Positions 13,136 to 24,465 of a stretch of DNA of 64,000 nucleotides are shown piece by piece. This stretch comes from Lunularia cruciata (Eukaryota > Streptophyta > Marchantiopsida > Lunulariales > Lunulariaceae). The DNA lies in NCBI GenBank assembly GCA_948567375.1, contig OX419756.1, forward strand, positions 7,879,001 through 7,943,000, written 5' to 3'. How positions within the stretch are numbered: position 1 is the first letter of the stretch; each line of letters starts with the position of its first letter. The position numbers and the translations under genes are program-made. The notes under the pieces are model-generated. The model had not been told where the DNA came from and did no database searches. It saw only the letters and a program-made list of their open reading frames with translations.

Positions 13136-13547
13136 TGTAAGAATATGGAGTTTAGCGATGAAGTTAGTCGGGCTTACGAAGTAGCACATAAGACAAAGTA
13201 GCCTAGAATATTTTGGAAGTATCTAGGAAGCTTCTTGGGAAGCTTCCCGACTAGCTTAGCTTACACCTCAAGTAAATAGCTTCTAGAAGCTTCCAACTAG
13301 CTTAACTTGCACGTCAAGTAGGCGGCTTCTAGAAAGAAGCTTCTTGAGAAGCTTCCTAGTTAACTTGGCTTGCACTCTAAGAAAGCGGCTTGAAGAAGCT
13401 TCTTGAGAAGCTTCTCAAGGGCCTTGTATGCTACCTATAAATACCAAAGCCAAAGCTCATGCTAGGCATCCGGAGTTTTCACTCATTCAAGTGTTCCAAC
13501 GTGAGTTTCCATTCTCCTATTTCTCTCCTTAGATTTAGTCTTTTATA
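13136..13547 (+). repeat. 5' LTR of element B
   Basis: Starts TGTAAGAATATGGAG and ends CTTTTATA (expected CA end mutated). The TATAAATA box lies near 13436. GAAGCTTC palindromes recur through the U3 part. Confidence 0.8.
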
Positions 13548-13818
13548 TTGGTATTAGAGCAGGAATGGGATGGATAGAATCTATGGACCACTAAATCCAC
13601 TTCCACCAAACCATTGGGATTTTTGCATCCAAATACTACCCAAGCATTGTTTCACACATTTCATCACCTCACACTTTGGACAAGATTTTTTGCATATGAT
13701 CACCATATCTGAGGAACCCTAGGTGCTTCCAATTGTAACTTATGGAGAACAGTGGATGTGCTGTTTCTATGTGTTAATAAATTAGGTAGATTGGGAGTGG
13801 TGTGATAGAGGAGCAACC

Positions 13819-14735
13819 ATGGTGGCAATACCTGATGTTATCTTTGCTATGCAACAACAAATTGAGCACCTTACTCGATTATTGGATGAATGAGATCTTT
13901 GACGACAAGAGCAAGTGGAGAGAGTACCAATCCAAGAAGGAGAAGATCGGATCAGATTCCCTAAACCCAAGGTATTTGAAGGCAAGAATCTCTTGGGTGC
14001 AATGGAGAATTTTGTGTTTGATTGTGAATGTTATTTGAATCGACTAATCTACAAGACGAGCTAAAATAGATTCCTTGGCTTCTAGCCAATTGCATGGAGT
14101 AGCAAAGCTATGGTGGAGATTCCGAGTGGAGCGAGCCAAACAACAAATGGTTACACCAATCTTGACATGGGTAGAATTCAAGAGCACAATATTTAGTTGG
14201 TTCCAAGCTGTAAATGCCACATGAGCTGCATGGGATAAGTTGGCAAAGTTGAAATAGATTGGCTCTGTAAGAAGTTAGATCATGCAATTCCCAAACACCA
14301 TCATGCAAATTCCATCATGCAAATATTGGAAGGTGAAGCTCTAGATTGATTTTTGAGGGGCTTGAAGGAGAGAACCAAATTAGAGGTAACCATGCAAGAG
14401 CCACAACACTTGGAAGAAGCCATGCGGTTGGCCGAATGTTTTGATTCCTTGGTGGTAACAACTTGGTCTTGACCTTGACCTACATAAAGCCTACCAATAC
14501 ACTACACACAAGTGGAGGAGCCAGCACCAATGGAGATTGATGCAATTCAATGAAGACCACTTGGTATGGCAGATAGGGAGAAACCGCAACAAAATGGTGG
14601 TTGTTTTTATTGTCGCCAATTGGAGCATCGCATTGCTGAATGTCCACTCAAGAATGGACGACCTCAACAAGTTGCCCAAGTGGAGGTTGTGGAGCAGAAT
14701 GATCAAGGAAACAAGGAATCCAAGTAGGAGAATTT
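13819..14735 (+). pseudogene. Element B gag remnant
   Basis: The start CAACCATGG at 13819 is shared with the other copies. The frame is interrupted by several stops. A CCHC knuckle (CFYCRQLEHRIAEC, CX2CX4HX4C) near 14.6 kb identifies nucleocapsid. It would package element RNA if intact; it is not intact now. Confidence 0.7.
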
Positions 14736-14753
14736 GAACCGCCTATTGGGAGC

Positions 14754-17700
14754 TTGATTAGTTCCAATGGGATTGAAGGCTCGACCTATACAAGTTTGCT
14801 TCACTTGCAAGGTATGATATCTAATTGGGGTTGTAGGATTTTGGTTGATTCTGGAAGTTCAGAGAATTGCATGTCTATGCAAGTAGCAAAGGAGTTGGGT
14901 ATTCCTATCAAGCTACTGATTGGAAGTAGTTTGATGATGGCGGATGGTAGAAAGTGTTCTGCATTCCGCACCTTGCATCCTGTTACCTTCAAGATTGGGA
15001 AGGAGTATTTGGAGTGTATGAGGTTTGTAGTGACACCTCTACACTATGATATCATTCTAGATCTACCTTGGCTTGAACTTCATAAGGTTCAATTTGATTG
15101 GACCCGACGCCAAATTCAAGTACAACACCAAGGTAGGAATTTCTGATTAGGTTGTCTAACACCTCTGAGTAAGACACCTAAGAATAGTCAGTCCCAAGAT
15201 GGGAAGTTTGTCAAGAAGGTAGCCATAGAGAAAACCTTGAAGGAAGTGGAGTCCCAAGATGGGAAGTTTGCCAAGAAGGCAACCATGGAGCAAGCTTGGA
15301 AGAGAGATGAGTCCTTAGACGGGAAGTTTTTCAATAAAGCAACCATAGAGCAAGCTTTAGAGGAAGATAAGTCTGTATTTGCAGTGTGGATCAAGCCGAT
15401 TGCACAAGACCAATCTGAGGAGGGCCGAGAGCCTCATCAAGTAATGGTTGATCGGATAGTTAAGGAGTTTGCAGACGTGTTCCGGATGATCTGCCAAACA
15501 GACTGCCCTTCAAGATCAAGTTATTGCCAAAGAGTAATCCAGTGAGTAGACCGATCTATTGGCTCTCACCAAAGGAGTTGGAGGAGTTGCAAACAACACT
15601 TATAAAGTTGTTGGAGAAGGACTTCATACAACATAGTACTTCTCCTTGGGGAGCATTGGTACTATTTGTTCCAAAGAAGGATGGAGGACTTCATTTTTGT
15701 ATTGATTATCGTGGGCTCAATAAGCGAACCATGAAGAATGCATATCCCTTGCCTCAGATCAATGACTTGCTTGATCAACTAAGTGGAGCACGTTACTTTT
15801 CCAAGTTGGATCTTTGTAGCGGCTATTTGCAAATTCCAATTGATAAGAGGATGTGCAAAAGATTACCTTTTGCACGAGGTATGGGCATTTCAAGTGGAGA
15901 GTTTTACCTTTCAAACTCACTAATGCTCCAGCAGTCTTCATGGATCAAATGCATTGGGTGTTGGATGGACTATTGGATTGGTCAGTGGTGGTGTTCTTGG
16001 ATGATATCTTAATCTATAGCTAGACAGAGGCAGAACACGTGAATCATGTGTGAGAAGTCCTAAGACGACTACAACAATGGAAATTTTACTGCAAGAAGTC
16101 AAAGTATGCCTTTTGGCAGAAGGAGGTTACCTTCTTGGGTCATAAGATCTCCTCAGAGGAGATCAAGATGGAAGAAGAAAAGATCAAGGCCATTACTGAT
16201 TTGCTTACCCCAAAAGATGCTACAAAAGTACGTGCATTTAATCGATTGGCCAATTTTTACCGGCGGTTCATCCATTATTATGCTCATGTGGCTACACCAT
16301 TGATTGACCTCTTGGGAAAGAACTTGAGCTTCTAGTGGAACACCAAGCATGAAGAAGCATTCTAGAAGTTGAAATATATGGTGTCTTCAAGACCCATTCT
16401 TCAACCATATGATCATCAACTACCTTGTGTGGTTGATTTTGATGCTTCTAAATTTGCAATTGGAGCTGTGTTGCAACATGAATTCCCAGATGGACTACAT
16501 CCCATTGCCTTCGTGTCTCGCCAACTAAATACAGCTGAAAGAAATTACTTTGCTTGAGATTGGGAACAACTTGCAATGGTATATGCCACCAAGGTATGGA
16601 GGCATTATCTCTTGGGGAAACAAGTGATCATGCAAACTGATCACAAGCCATTGTTGTAGACCTTACACTTGGAGCACATGAAGAGTCGACATCATCGATG
16701 GTAAGAGCAACTCCAATTGTTTGACATCAAACTTGAGTACAAACCAGGTCGGTTCCATGTCATCCTTGATGCTCTGTCATGACGACCTGATTTGAAGTCT
16801 CTTCCTCTCATTGTGGCAGCAATTACGACGGTGCCAATTGACCCCAAGATCCATAACGAGTTTCAGATAGCTCTACAACAAGATCCCTTCTTCCAAATGG
16901 TACATGGTCGTCTAACAACAGGTGATAGGGAGTACAACACCTTCTCCTTCAAGGAAGGCCCTCTATTCCATGCGGATTGGATCTATGTTCCAGCCAAAAG
17001 TGATCTTCAACTTGTGCGTCTTCAAGAAGCCCATGGTTTACCCAGCGTTGGTCACATGGGTGTGGACAAAACCTTGGGTACCCCCTAACGTCAATGGTGG
17101 TGGCCCAACATAACACAAGATGTTCAAGAATTTATCTGATAGTGTGAGAGCTGCCAATGTAACAAGGCCAGCAACCAAAAGCCGAGTGGACTCCTTCAAT
17201 TGCTTGCCATTCCATCAGCTCGATGGGAGCATGTGAGCTTGGATCTCATCACATCCTTACCCAAGACAAAACAAGAACACACCGCCATTGTGGTGTTTAT
17301 GGATAAGCTTAGTGAGCAAATCCACTTGGCACCAACTTGTGATACCGTGGATGCTCCAACCTTAGTGCAAATCTACTTTGACAATGTCTTCAAGCATCCT
17401 GGGATGCCATGCGTACTCATCTCCGACCGTGATCCTCAATTTATCGGGAATTTTTGGCAAGCACTCTTTCAGATACTTGGCACCAAGCTTGCTTTGTCCA
17501 CGGCCTCTCATTCTCACACTGATGGAGAAACCAAATGTGCAAATCATACATTGGAGGATATATTGCATGCCTTTGTCAATGTCCACTATACCAATTGAGA
17601 TGAATGTCTTGCCATTGCAGAATTTGCCTACAACAATTCCAAACAAGCAAGCACCGGATTCTCTCCATTCTTTCTCAATTTTGGCCAAGATCCGCTTGTT

Positions 17701-18258
17701 CCAGATTCTCTTCTTGCTCCGCCTCTATCTCAAGTTCCTCATACTTCCACATTCTTGACCACTATATCCCAATCTCTACAACAAGCTAAGTCTCACCTCT
17801 TTATTGCTCAGAATCGCCAAAAACAATATGCAGACCACCATCGTCGTGATCTCACCTTTGAAGTTGGTGATAAAGTTATGCTATCCTCCAGTAACCTCCC
17901 TCTCCCACTTGATACCCAAGTTTGTAAACTTGCCCCTAATTGGATAGGACCCTTTGATATCACCCAAATTGTCTCTCATGTTGCTTATCGACTTGCCTTG
18001 CCTTGTCACATGCGTATCCATCTTGTCTTTCATGTTTCCAAGTTGAAATCCTTTGTTCCTAACCCCTCTTCCTTTTCCTCTCGAGTCCAACCTCCCCTTC
18101 TTCTTGTCCCTATCAATGATCATGAGGAGTACGAAGTTGATCGTATCCTTGTGCATCGCCATATTCAACGAGGCCATTGCCAACATACGGAGTACAAGGT
18201 CCTTTGGAAAGTGTATCCCCTTCATGATGCCACATGGGAGTCTCTTTCTCACCTCTAG
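14754..18258 (+). pseudogene. Element B pol remnant: PR-RT-RH-IN-chromodomain
   Basis: The aspartic protease motif VDSGSSENC lies near 14.85 kb. Reverse transcriptase runs about 15.5-16.0 kb ([28 protein letters not shown]). RNase H is about 16.4-16.7 kb (VDFDASKFAIGAVLQ). Integrase is about 17.0-17.7 kb (EHVSLDLITSLPKTK, LISDRDPQFIG, GETKCANHTLEDIL). A GPF module (NWIGPFDITQIV) precedes a C-terminal chromodomain (EEYEVDRILVHRHIQ, near 18.13 kb). Stops and frameshifts occur in every domain. Integrase precedes the 3' LTR with a chromodomain, which places the element among chromoviruses. Confidence 0.85.
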
Positions 18259-18333
18259 AATGCACAGATTGCCATCCAGGAATTCGAAGCTTCACTAGCG
18301 ACGAGGACGTCACCAACTAGCAGCAGGGGAATA

Positions 18334-18759
18334 TGTAACAATATGGAGTTTAGTGACAAAGTTAGTCAGGCTTACGAAGTAGCACATAAAACAAAGTAGC
18401 CTAGAATATTCTGGAAATATCTAGGAAGCTTCTTGGGAAGCTTCCCAACTAGCTTAGCTTGCACCTCAAGTAAGTAGCTTCAAGAAGGAAGCTTCTAGAA
18501 GCTTCCAACTAGCTTAGCTTGCATGCCAAATAGGTGGCTTCTAGAAGGAAGCTTCTTGAGAAGCTTCCTAGTTAACTTGGCTTGCACTCTAAGAAAGCGG
18601 CTTGAGGAAGCTTCTTGAGAAGCTTCTCAAGGGCCTTGTATGCTACCTATAAATACCAAAGCCAAAGCTCATGCTAGGCATTAGGAGTTTTCCCTCATTC
18701 AAGTGTCCCAATATGAGTTTCCATTCTCTTATTTCTCTCCTCGGATTTGGTCTTTTATA
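18334..18759 (+). repeat. 3' LTR of element B
   Basis: Starts TGTAACAATATGGAG after the purine-rich AGCAGCAGGGGAATA and ends CTTTTATA. It is followed by the GTAGT duplication and the resumed gag start of element C. Confidence 0.82.
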
Positions 18760-19960
18760 GTAGTCATGGCGGCAATGCTCAAGATTATCATTGCTATGCA
18801 TAAAAAAATTGAGCACCTTTATTGATTATTGGAAGATCAAGATCATCAACAACAAGAGCATGTAGAGAGAGTACCATTTTGAGAAGAGGAAAAGTGAATT
18901 CGATTTCCAAAACCCAAGGTATTGGAAGGCAAGAATCTTCCAAGTGTAGTGGAGAATTTTATGTTCAACTACAAATGTTATTTTAACGCTACCAATCCAC
19001 AAGATGAATGGAAAAAAATTCTCTTGGATTCTAGCCAATTAGATGGAATAGCAAAGCTATGGTGGCAATTTTGAGTGGAGCAAGCTGAACATCAAATTGT
19101 TGCACCAATCTTGACATGTGAGAAATTCAAGAGTGCAATAATTGGTCAATTTTAATCTATAAATACCACACGAGCTATAGGAGATAGGTTGATAGAGTTG
19201 AAGAAGATTGGCTTTGTAAGAAGTTACATCATGCAATTCCAAAACACCATCATGAAATTCTAGATATATTAGAAGATGAAGCTTTGGATCAATTTGTGAG
19301 GAGCTTGAAGTCACAAACCAAAGTAGAGGTGACTTTATGAGAGCAACAACACTTGGAAGGAGCCATGTAGTTGGCTGAAAGCTTTGATTCCTTGGTTGTA
19401 GCAACTTGGTCTTGACCTCGACCTCCATAGAACCTACCAATACACTACACACGGGTGGAAGAGCTGGCATCAATGGAGATTGATACCATTCAATAAAGAC
19501 CACTTGGCACTACAAATAAAGAAAAATTAGAACAAATGATGATTTTTTTAATTATTGCCAACTTGGACATCATATTGTTGAATGTCCCCTCAAGAATGGA
19601 CAACCTCGACAAGTCGCCCAAATGGAGTTTGTAGAATAGAATGATAGGGGAAACAAGGAATCCCAATAGGAGATTTCCAACCAACTATTGGGAACTTGAT
19701 TAATTCCGATGGGATTGAAGGCTTGATTTATGCAAGTTTGCTTCATTTGCAAGGTATGATATTTGATCATGGTTGTAGGATTTTGGTTAATTTTGGAAGT
19801 TTGCATTAGAGAATTGCATATCCATGCAATTCATAAAAGAATTAAGTATTCCTATCAAGCCAATAATTGGAAGTAGATTGATGATGGTGGATGGTAGAAA
19901 GGGTTTTGCATTCATACCTCACATCTTGCTACACTCAAGATTGGGAAGGAGTATTTGGAG
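18760..19960 (+). pseudogene. Element C internal region, middle part: gag and protease start
   Basis: Resumes at CATGGCGGCAATGCTC, the gag start, and continues through a degraded gag and nucleocapsid (about 19.55 kb) into the protease region (ELSIPIKPIIGSRLMM near 19.83-19.9 kb). It is cut at 19960 by element D. Stops in all domains. Confidence 0.72.
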
Positions 19961-20385
19961 TGTAAAAGTCCAAGACCGAGGAGAGAAATATGTGAGTGGA
20001 CGCTCATATTGGGACACTTGAATGAGGGAAAACTCCCAATGCCTAGCATGAGCTTTGGCTCTTGTATTTATAGGGATCATACAAGATTCTTGAGAAGCTT
20101 CTCAAGAAGCTTCCTTGAGCCACTTTCTTGGAGTGCAAGCCAAGTTACTTGGGAAGCTTCTCAAGAAGCTTCCTTCTAGAAGTCGCTCACTTGGCGTACA
20201 AGCAAGCTAGTTAGAACCCTCTAGAAGCTTCCTTCTAGAAGCTACTTACTTGAGGTGCAAGCTAAGGTAGCCAGGAAGCTTCCCAAGAAGCTTCCTAGAT
20301 ACTTTTGGAATATTCTAGGCTAATTTGTCTTATTTGCTACTTTGTTAGCCCTACTAACTTTGTCGCTAAACTCCATATTGTTATA
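19961..20385 (-). repeat. 3' LTR of element D
   Basis: Reads TGTAAAAGTCCAAGACC at its left end on the plus strand and ends ATATTGTTATA. It is the reverse complement of the family-1 LTR, with TATA box and AAGCTTC blocks. Confidence 0.82.
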
Positions 20386-23300
20386 TATTTCCCCACCTCT
20401 AGTTGGTGATGTCCTCGTTGCCATTGAAACTTCAAACTCCTGGATGGCCATCTCTGCATTTCTGGAGGTGAGAAAGAGGTTCCCATGTGGTATCATGAAG
20501 GGGATACTCTTTCCAAAGGACTTTGTATGTTGTTGGCATCCTCATTGAATGTGGCAACGTGCAAGGATACGATCAACTTCATACTCCTCATGATCATTGA
20601 TAGGGATGGGAGGAGGAAGAGGTTGGACACAAGAGGAAAAAGAAGATGGGTTAGGAACAAAGGGTTTCAACTTGGAAATGTGAAAGATAGGGTGGATGTG
20701 CATATGACAAGGTAAGGCAAGTCAATAAGCAATAGGAGAGATGATTTGGGTGACCTCAAAGGATCCTATCCAATTAGGGGCAAGTTTACAAACTTGGGTA
20801 TCAAGTGAGAGGGGTAGGTTACTAGAGGATAACATGATTTTATCACCGACTTCAAAGGTAAGATCCCAATGATGGTGGTCAACATATTATTTCTGACAAT
20901 TCTGAGCAACAAGGAGGTGAGATTTGGCTTGTTGGAGAGATTGAGATATGGTGGTCAAGAAGGTTAAATTATGAGGGACTTGAGATGGAGGAGGAGTAAG
21001 AAGAGAATCTAGGACAAGCGGATCTTGGCCAAAATTGAGAAAGAAGGGAGAAAATCCGGTGCTTGCATGTTTGGAATTATTGTAAGCAAATTATGCAACT
21101 GCAAGACATTTGTCCTAATTGGTATGGTGGACATTAACAAAGGCACACAACATATCCTCCAATGTATGATTTGCATGTTTGGTATGTCCATCAATTTAAG
21201 GATGATAGGTTGTGGACAAATCAAGCGTGGTGTTGAGTATTTGGAAGAGTGCTTGCCAAAACTTTCCAGTGAATGAAAGATCAAGGTCGGAGATGAGTAC
21301 ACATGGCATCAGATGATGCTTGAAGACATTGTCAAAGTAGATTGCACTAAGGTTGGAGCATCTATGGTATCAAAGGTTGGTGCCAAGTGGATTTGCTTAT
21401 TGAGCTTACCCACAAACACCACGATTGTTGTGTGTCCTTGCTTTGTTTGGGGTAAGGATGTGATGAGATCCAAGCTCACATGTTCCCATCGAGTGGATGG
21501 AATGGAGAGTGGTTGAAGGAGTCCACTCGGCATCTGGTTGATGGCCTTGTTATGTTGGTAGCTCTCACACAATCAAACAAACTCTCAAACATCTTGTGTC
21601 ATGTTGGGCCACCACCATTGGCATTTAAGTGTACCCAAGGTCTTGTCCACACCCATGTGTTCAACTATTGGTAAATCATGGGCTTCTTGAAGACATACAA
21701 GTCAGAGATCACCTTTGGCTGGAACATAGATCCGGTCCTTATGGAATAGAAGGCCTTCCTTGCAGGAGAAGGTGTTGTACTCCTTGTCACATGTTGTAAG
21801 ACACCCATGTACTATATTGTGCTCCACTCAATTATTCACACTAGATTGATGACTTATGAGCACAATACAATACATTGCAAAAGGTAATCTTTTGCATATC
21901 CTCTCTATCAATGGGGATTTACCAATAACCACTATGAAGATCCAACTTGGAAATATATTGTGCTCCACTCAATTGATCAAGTAAGTCCTTCTCCAACAAC
22001 TTTGTAAATGTTATTTGCAACTCTCCAACTCCTTTGGTACGAGCCTATAGATTGGTCTACTCACTAGAGTACTCCTTGCAATAATTCAATCTTGGAGGGT
22101 AATCCCTTCGGTAGATCATTTGGAAACACATATGCAAACTCCTGAACTATCTGATCAACCCTTGCTTGATGAGGCTCTCGGTTTTCCTCAGATTGTCCTT
22201 GTGCAATTGGCTTGATCCACATCGCAGAAATAGACTTATCTTCCTCCAAAGCTTACTCTATGGCTGCTTTACTAACAAACTTCTCATATAGGGACTAATT
22301 TCTCTTTAAAGCTTGCTCTATGGTTGCCTTCTTGGCAAACTTTCCATCTTGGGGCTCCTCTCCTTTCAAGGCATGCTCTATGGCTATCTTCTGAACAAAC
22401 TTCCCATCTTGGGACTAACTATTCTTAGGTGTCTTACTCAAAGGTGCCAAACAACCTAATTGGAAATTCCTACCTTGGTGTTGTACTTGAATTTGTCATC
22501 GGGTCCAATCAAATTGAACCTTATGAAGCTCAAGCCAAGATAGTCCTAGAATGATATCATAGTGTAGAGGTGCCACTACAAACCTCATACACTCCAAATA
22601 CTCTTTCCTAATCTTAAAAGTAACAAGATGTGAGGTATAGAATGCAAAACCCTTTCTACCATCTGCCATCATCAATCTACTTGATAGGAATATCTAATAC
22701 CTTTGCTACTTGCATAGACATACAATTCTTTGAACTTCCAAAATCAACCAAAATCCTGCAACCCCGATTAGATATCATACCTTGCAAGTGAAACAAAATT
22801 GCATAGGTTGAGCCTTCAATCCCATTGGAACTAATCAAGCTCCCAGTAGGTGGCTTAAAATATTCTATTGGGATTCCTTGTTTCTATGATCATTTTGTTC
22901 CACAAACTCCATCTGGGTGACTTGTCAAGGTCACCCATTCCTAAGTGGAGATTCAACAATGCAATGTCCAACTTGGCAATAATAAAAACAACCTCCATTT
23001 TGTCACAATCTTTCTCTATCCGTTGTATTGAGTGGTTTCTGTTGGATAGCATCAATCTCCATTGGTGCTAATTCCTCCACCCGTGCATAGTGTACTAGTA
23101 GGCTTTGTGTAGGTTGAGGTCAAGACCAAGTTGTTGCAACCAAGGAATCAAAGTACTCAGCCAATTGCATGGCTTCTTCTACGTTTTGTGGTTCTTGCAT
23201 GGTCACCTCCAATTTGGTTTGTGACTTCAATTCCCACACAAATTGATCTAGAACTTCACTTTCTTGTATATCTAGAATTTGCATGATGATGTTTTGAAAT

Positions 23301-24026
23301 TGTGTGATGTAGCTCCTTACAAAGCCAATTTACTTCAACTCCACCAATTTGTCTAGTGTGACTCGGGTGACATTTATAGTTTGAAATCAACCAAGTATTG
23401 TATCCTTGAATTTTGCCCATGTCAAAATTGGTGCAACAATTTGTCGTTCAGCTCGCTCCACTCAAAATCACCACCAAAGTTTTGCCCCACCATCCAATTG
23501 GCTAGAATCCAAGAGAATCTATTTCCATTCATCTTGAAGATTGGTGGCTTCAAAGTAACATTCACAGTCAAACATAAAATTCTCCATTGTGCCCAAAAGA
23601 TTCTTGCCTTCAAACACCTTGGGTTTTGAAAATTGGATGTGATCTTCTCTATCTCAAATTGGTGCTCTCTCTATATATTCTTGTCGTTGTTGGTCTCGTC
23701 CATCCAACAATCAAGAAGATGCTCAATTTGTTATTGCGTCGCAAGGATAATGTTTGGTATTGCCACCATAGCTACTACTCTATCCCACTACTCGCAATTT
23801 ATCTAATTGATTAACACATAGATGCAACACATCCACCGTTCTCCATAATTACAACCGGAAGTATCAAGGGTTCCTTAGACAAGGTGATCATATGCAGAAA
23901 ATCTGGCCCAAAGCGCAAGGTTATGAATTATGTGAAACAATGCTTGGGTAATATTTGGACATGAAAATCCCAATGGTTTAGCATAAGTGGATTTGATGGT
24001 CCGTAAATTCCATCCATCCCATTCCT
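20386..24026 (-). pseudogene. Element D gag-pol remnant with internal deletion
   Basis: On the minus strand, from high to low coordinates: leader and gag (about 23.8-23.2 kb), nucleocapsid (about 23.0 kb), protease and spacer (about 22.75-22.2 kb), RT fingers (about 22.2-21.8 kb), then integrase (about 21.57-21.0 kb: ARG-TRP-GLU-HIS-VAL core, LDLITSLPQTK) and the chromodomain region (about 20.55-20.4 kb). The RT catalytic aspartates and RNase H are absent. Stops are scattered throughout. Confidence 0.75.
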
Positions 24027-24039
24027 GCTTTGATACCAA

Positions 24040-24465
24040 TGTAAAAGTCCAAGACCAAAGAGAGAAATAGGAGAATGAAAGCTCACATTGGAACATTTGA
24101 ATGAATGAAAACTCCCAATGCCTAGTATGAGCTTTGGCTCTTGTATTTATAGGGATCATACAAGGCTCATGAGAAGCTTCTCAAGAAGTTTCCTTGAACC
24201 ACTTTCTTGGAGTGCAAGCCAAGTTAATTAGGAAGTTTCTCAAGAAGCTTCCTTCCAGAAGTCGCTCACTTGGCGTGCAAGCTAAGCTAGTTGGAACCTT
24301 TTAGAAGCTTCCTTCTAGAAGCTACTTACTTGAGGTGTAAACTAAACTAGTCGGGAAGCCTCCCAAGAAGCTTCCTAGATACTTTTGGAATATTCTAGGC
24401 TAATTTGTCTTATTTGCTATTTTGTTAGCCCTACTAACTTCATCACTAAACTCCATATTGTTATA
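24040..24465 (-). repeat. 5' LTR of element D
   Basis: 426 bp, starting TGTAAAAGTCCAAGACCAAAG and ending ATTGTTATA on the plus strand. It differs from the 3' LTR by numerous substitutions. Confidence 0.82.

Larger units (their letters stand above)
13136..18759 (+). mobile_element. Element B: family-1 Ty3/gypsy chromovirus, complete but decayed
   Basis: 5' LTR 13136-13547, PBS 13548-13560, gag and pol, purine-rich tract before 18334, 3' LTR 18334-18759. The 5-bp duplication GTAGT (13131-13135 and 18760-18764) shows insertion into the leader/gag junction of element C. The two LTRs differ visibly by many substitutions and by an indel, so the insertion is old. This is the most readable family-1 copy. 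Confidence 0.88.
19961..24465 (-). mobile_element. Element D: family-1 chromovirus in reverse orientation
   Basis: Minus-strand copy with LTRs 24040-24465 (5') and 19961-20385 (3'). The primer site (reverse complement GCTTTGATACCAA) is at 24027-24039. The target duplication TGGAG (19956-19960 and 24466-24470) lies in element C's protease region. Its own internal part has lost most of RT and RNase H: sequence jumps near 21.8 kb from the region after RNase H to the RT fingers. Confidence 0.87.

Noticed and set aside
20090-20330. CRISPR-like array from regularly repeated AAGCTTC blocks
   Set aside because: The blocks are short, irregularly spaced and occur inside every family-1 LTR with TATA box and LTR ends; this is a plant nuclear genome.
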